Shown here piece after piece: positions 6,506 to 8,942 of a stretch of 8,942 bases of DNA (positions within the stretch are counted from its first letter, which is position 1; the number at the start of each line of letters is the position of its first letter). The notes under the pieces were generated by a model that was given only the letters and a program-made list of their open reading frames with translations, did not search any database and had not been told where the DNA came from. The DNA is taken from assembly GCA_947096075.1 (NCBI GenBank), contig CAMUQE010000078.1, forward strand, positions 1-8,942. Direction: 5' to 3'. This DNA is from Veillonella parvula. GTDB taxonomy: Bacteria > Bacillota > Negativicutes > Veillonellales > Veillonellaceae. Position numbers and translations under genes: made by a program.

Positions 6506-8659
6506 TTATTTCTCAGCCTTATCTTGGTCTTTGCTATCATCGGAATCTGCTTTTTCAGAGATTACAATATGCCCATCCTTAACATCTGCAAGCAAGTGTT
6601 TAGCATCGATGTGATCCAAGTAGAAGTCAGTTACATTATCGCGGATTTCAGATTCGATAACACGACGTAATGGACGAGCGCCCATAGTTTTGTCATACCC
6701 TTGTTCCATCAACAATTCTTTAGCTGCATCTGTTACATCAAGAGTGATGTCTTTTTTAGCTAAAGTTTTATTCACTTGATCAAGCATCAAATCTACAATT
6801 TTTTTCAAATCTTCTTTGCTCAATTGATTGAACTCGATAACTGCGTTGAAACGGTTCAAGAACTCTGGACGGAAGAATGGAGCGATGCGTTCCATTACAT
6901 CTACTTTATTTTCATCATCATTGTCACTACCATAACCGAAACCTGCATTGGATGTAGCGATGATAACGGTATTTTTAAAGTTTACTGTGTTACCTTGACC
7001 ATCTGTTAAGCGACCATCATCCAATACTTGAAGAAGTAATGTAATAACTTGAGGATCTGCTTTTTCAATTTCGTCGAATAATACGATAGAATAAGGATTA
7101 CGACGTACGCGTTCAGTCAATGTGTTAGAGTTATCTTCGTAACCAACATAACCAGCTGTAGCACCAATTAATTTAGATACGGCTGTGCGATCACTGTATT
7201 CGGACATATCCAAACGAATGATTGCATCTTTGTTACCGAACATATCTAGAGCTAATTGTTTAGCCAATTCTGTCTTACCAACACCTGTAGGACCTACGAA
7301 TAAGAAGCTACCGATTGGACGGTTGCCTTCATCAAAGCCTGCGCGGTTACGACGAATTGCTTTAGATACAGCTTCTACTGCTTTATCTTGACCGATTACA
7401 TGAGCTTCCAAACGAGATTTCATGTCTTTCAAGCGCTCGATATCGGACGCCCCCATTTGAGATACAGGAATACCAGTCATTCTTTCAACGGCTTCTGCTA
7501 CGTCGTTTACTTGAGCTACTACCTTTTGGTTTTCTGTATGGTTATCAAGCTCTGCTTGTAACTTTTGAATACGCATTTTTTCATTAATCGCAGATTCATA
7601 GTCTTCTTTTTGAGCATATTCCTCTTGTTTTGCTTTAGCATCAGCAATATCTGCTTCCAAAGTTTTAATATCTGTTACAGGATGTTGAGATGCCAAATGA
7701 GCTGCTGTTACATCAATTAAATCAATAGCTTTATCTGGCAAGCTACGTTGTGGAATATACTGTACGGAATAATCTACAGCGGCTTTCAACACCGCATCTG
7801 GCAATTCAATATTATGATGCGCTTCGTACAATGGACGAATGCCTTGTAAGATTTTGAAAGTATCTTCTGCAGATGGTGCATTGACCTTAACTTCATTGAA
7901 ACGGCGAGCAAGAGCTGCATTTTTCATGATTGTGTTACGGTATTCATCTTGTGTTGTAGCACCGATAACTGTCATTTCACCACGGGACAAAGCAGGCTTC
8001 AAGATATCTGCCAAGCCTTTAGATCCTTGACCATCACCTGTGGACCCAGCACCCAAAATTTGGTGAATTTCATCAAAGAACAAGATAATATTGCCTGCGG
8101 CTTTTACCTCTTTAATAAGGTTTTGAATGTTTTCTTCGAAGGAACCACGATATTGAGTACCAGCTTCCAATCCGGAAATATCGATGGAAATGATTTCTTT
8201 ATTTTTAATAGCTGCTGGAACGTCACCATTTACAATAGCTTGTGCCAAACCTTCTACTACTGCAGTTTTACCAACACCAGCATCACCTACAAGTACAGGA
8301 TTATTTTTAGTACGACGTGCTAAGATTTCTGCTGTTTCTTGGATTTCTTTATTTCGACCAATTACAGGATCGAGTTTACCATCACGAGCTTGTTGAGTTA
8401 AGTTTGTCCCCAAACGAGCAAGGATGCCATCTTGTTTAATTTTACCTTGTTGCGCAGCTTGAGCAGCTTGCATTTCCTCATTAGATGGTAATCGACCAGT
8501 TTGACGATAAAACGCAAATTCTTCTGGAGTTACTTCGCGACCATTAATCTTATAACTACGTCGTTCTGTGGAATACCCCCCCATATTACCCATCAATTGA
8601 TTAAACAAATCATTCATGCTAGAAAATTCATTACCAAAGTTGTTAAAGTTGTTGTTCAT
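6506..8659 (-). CDS. clpL: Clp/Hsp100 ATPase ClpL, stress chaperone
   Basis: ClpL is a ring-forming AAA+ chaperone that resolubilises aggregated proteins and supports heat and acid tolerance, and is generally thought to work without ClpP. The product has 717 residues. The ClpL-type N-terminus is plain: an Asn-rich start, then DLFNQLMGNMGGYS (17-30) and KINGREVTPEEF (37-48), in place of the double Clp_N repeat or zinc finger. The first ATPase domain has Walker A GDAGVGKT (125-132) and Walker B ending in DE (196-197). A UVR-like coiled-coil segment follows at about 345-371. The second domain has GPTGVGKT (456-463) and DE at 529-530, and the C-terminal domain includes GARPLRRVIE (660-669). The tail (702-717) is highly charged. 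From memory the sequence is very close to streptococcal ClpL, which suggests transfer. The ATG at 8659 has GAGGGGG eight bases upstream; an ATG at 8683 in frame lacks such a site. Confidence 0.96.
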   Translation of the reverse strand: MNNNFNNFGNEFSSMNDLFNQLMGNMGGYSTERRSYKINGREVTPEEFAFYRQTGRLPSNEEMQAAQAAQQGKIKQDGILARLGTNLTQQARDGKLDPVIGRNKEIQETAEILARRTKNNPVLVGDAGVGKTAVVEGLAQAIVNGDVPAAIKNKEIISIDISGLEAGTQYRGSFEENIQNLIKEVKAAGNIILFFDEIHQILGAGSTGDGQGSKGLADILKPALSRGEMTVIGATTQDEYRNTIMKNAALARRFNEVKVNAPSAEDTFKILQGIRPLYEAHHNIELPDAVLKAAVDYSVQYIPQRSLPDKAIDLIDVTAAHLASQHPVTDIKTLEADIADAKAKQEEYAQKEDYESAINEKMRIQKLQAELDNHTENQKVVAQVNDVAEAVERMTGIPVSQMGASDIERLKDMKSRLEAHVIGQDKAVEAVSKAIRRNRAGFDEGNRPIGSFLFVGPTGVGKTELAKQLALDMFGNKDAIIRLDMSEYSDRTAVSKLIGATAGYVGYEDNSNTLTERVRRNPYSIVLFDEIEKADPQVITLLLQVLDDGRLTDGQGNTVNFKNTVIIATSNAGFGYGSDNDDENKVDVMERIAPFFRPEFLNRFNAVIEFNQLSKEDLKKIVDLMLDQVNKTLAKKDITLDVTDAAKELLMEQGYDKTMGARPLRRVIESEIRDNVTDFYLDHIDAKHLLADVKDGHIVISEKADSDDSKDQDKAEK

Positions 8660-8667
8660 ATATTTTA

Positions 8668-8674
8668 CCCCCTC
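8668..8674 (-). promoter_or_regulatory. Ribosome binding site deciding the clpL start
   Basis: GAGGGGG on the minus strand is followed by an 8-base spacer and the ATG at 8659, which opens the Asn-rich start typical of ClpL. The in-frame ATGs at 8683 and 8680 lie upstream of this site and would put it inside the coding sequence. Confidence 0.8.
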
Positions 8675-8695
8675 ATACATCATAGAGTTTAACTA

Positions 8696-8814
8696 TTTGA
8701 CTAATATTATTCTTACTGGGTTTATTTACCCTATGGCATTATAATAACCCTTAAAAGTCAAAAAGTCAATATATCAAATTTTAATTTTTGACTTTTATTT
8801 TGGCTAATTTGACT
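8696..8814. promoter_or_regulatory. Cluster of AGTCAAA heptamers around the clpL promoter
   Basis: AGTCAAA occurs exactly four times: on the plus strand at 8756-8762, and on the minus strand at 8696-8702, 8787-8793 and 8808-8814. Near copies are AGTCAAT at 8764-8770 (plus) and AGCCAAA at 8799-8805 (minus). The heat-shock repressor CtsR binds tandem (A/G)GTCAAA heptamers with a 3-base gap and controls clpL in streptococci. Here the heptamers match that half-site but the gaps do not (1 base in the plus pair, 2 and 5 bases in the minus set), so the call is a CtsR-like site of unusual layout. Confidence 0.5.
8738..8743 (-). promoter_or_regulatory. -10 box of the clpL promoter
   Basis: A perfect TATAAT reads leftward about 80 bases before the clpL start codon. 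The -35 region falls in the two TTGACT repeats, but neither gives a 17-base gap (12 and 20 bases), so the promoter may be weak or depend on a factor binding the repeats. The leader of roughly 70 bases contains a small GGGT/ACCC hairpin. Confidence 0.55.
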
Positions 8815-8877
8815 TATGAGGAAAGAATGTAGATAAATACTGGATTTATAAAACGTGATTAAAATTAAATTTTTGAG

Positions 8878-8942
8878 TGATTTATTATAAATCATAACCA
8901 CCCGTAGAACGGGTGGTTTGCTCTGACCCTATAAGGGTCTTT
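8878..8942. repeat. Three consecutive perfect hairpins at the window edge
   Basis: Three perfect inverted repeats follow one another: TGATTTA/TAAATCA (8878-8894), AACCACCCG/CGGGTGGTT (8896-8918) and GACCCT/AGGGTC (8925-8939). TTT follows to the end of the window. The last two are far richer in G and C than the flanks. On the plus strand the last could be a terminator, yet no plus-strand gene precedes it. Tight subterminal hairpins like these are known at the ends of IS200/IS605-family elements, so this could be an element end or a dispersed palindromic repeat. The window stops too soon to tell. Confidence 0.5.

Noticed and set aside
7949..8323. 124-residue plus-strand open frame inside clpL
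   Set aside because: It is fully antisense to strongly conserved ClpL coding sequence and shows no domain or start signal.

Overview
The window (about 40 % GC, strong AGGAGG-type ribosome binding sites, every gene on the minus strand) looks like a chromosomal piece of a low-GC anaerobic Negativicute, most likely Veillonella or a close relative. That assignment comes from overall gene content and family resemblance recalled from memory, not from an alignment. Transcription runs right to left.

Right part (8942 to 6506): a non-coding stretch with three consecutive perfect hairpins at the window edge, then a promoter surrounded by repeated AGTCAAA heptamers (CtsR-like half-sites), then clpL, a two-ATPase-domain Clp/Hsp100 chaperone. 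ClpL is typical of Lactobacillales such as streptococci, so this gene is a good candidate for transfer between oral or gut neighbours.

Middle part (6474 to 4386): a thiamin operon. A sigma-A-like promoter leads into a TPP riboswitch and an intrinsic terminator, followed by thiC (HMP-P synthase), thiS (sulfur carrier) and the C-terminal remnant of thiE. No thiG, thiF or thiH lies here, and the 5' half of thiE is gone, which suggests an internal deletion. The end of thiS sits on a G5 tract. As written, thiS ends Gly-Gly-Asn. One more G would give the canonical Gly-Gly end, and one fewer would fuse ThiS to the ThiE remnant. An intrinsic terminator closes the unit.

Left part (4351 to 246): a 5-oxoproline (pyroglutamate) utilisation operon in the order pxpA, NRAMP-like transporter, pxpB, pxpC. 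It has its own promoter, a 13-bp-period TACTTA repeat array in the pxpA/transporter gap, a long G-U-containing hairpin just before pxpB, and an intrinsic terminator after pxpC. PxpABC together hydrolyse 5-oxoproline to glutamate with ATP. The transporter belongs to the NRAMP superfamily but lacks the usual metal-binding motifs, so it may import an organic substrate. The order resembles the Bacillus subtilis ycsF-ycsG-kipI-kipA locus, without the IclR-type regulator kipR. The last 245 bases hold no gene, only a palindrome and a possible leftward promoter.

No CRISPR array, tRNA or rRNA was seen. The best candidates for something new are the thiS/thiE junction with its G tract, the repeat arrays in the two promoter regions, and the triple hairpin at the right edge.
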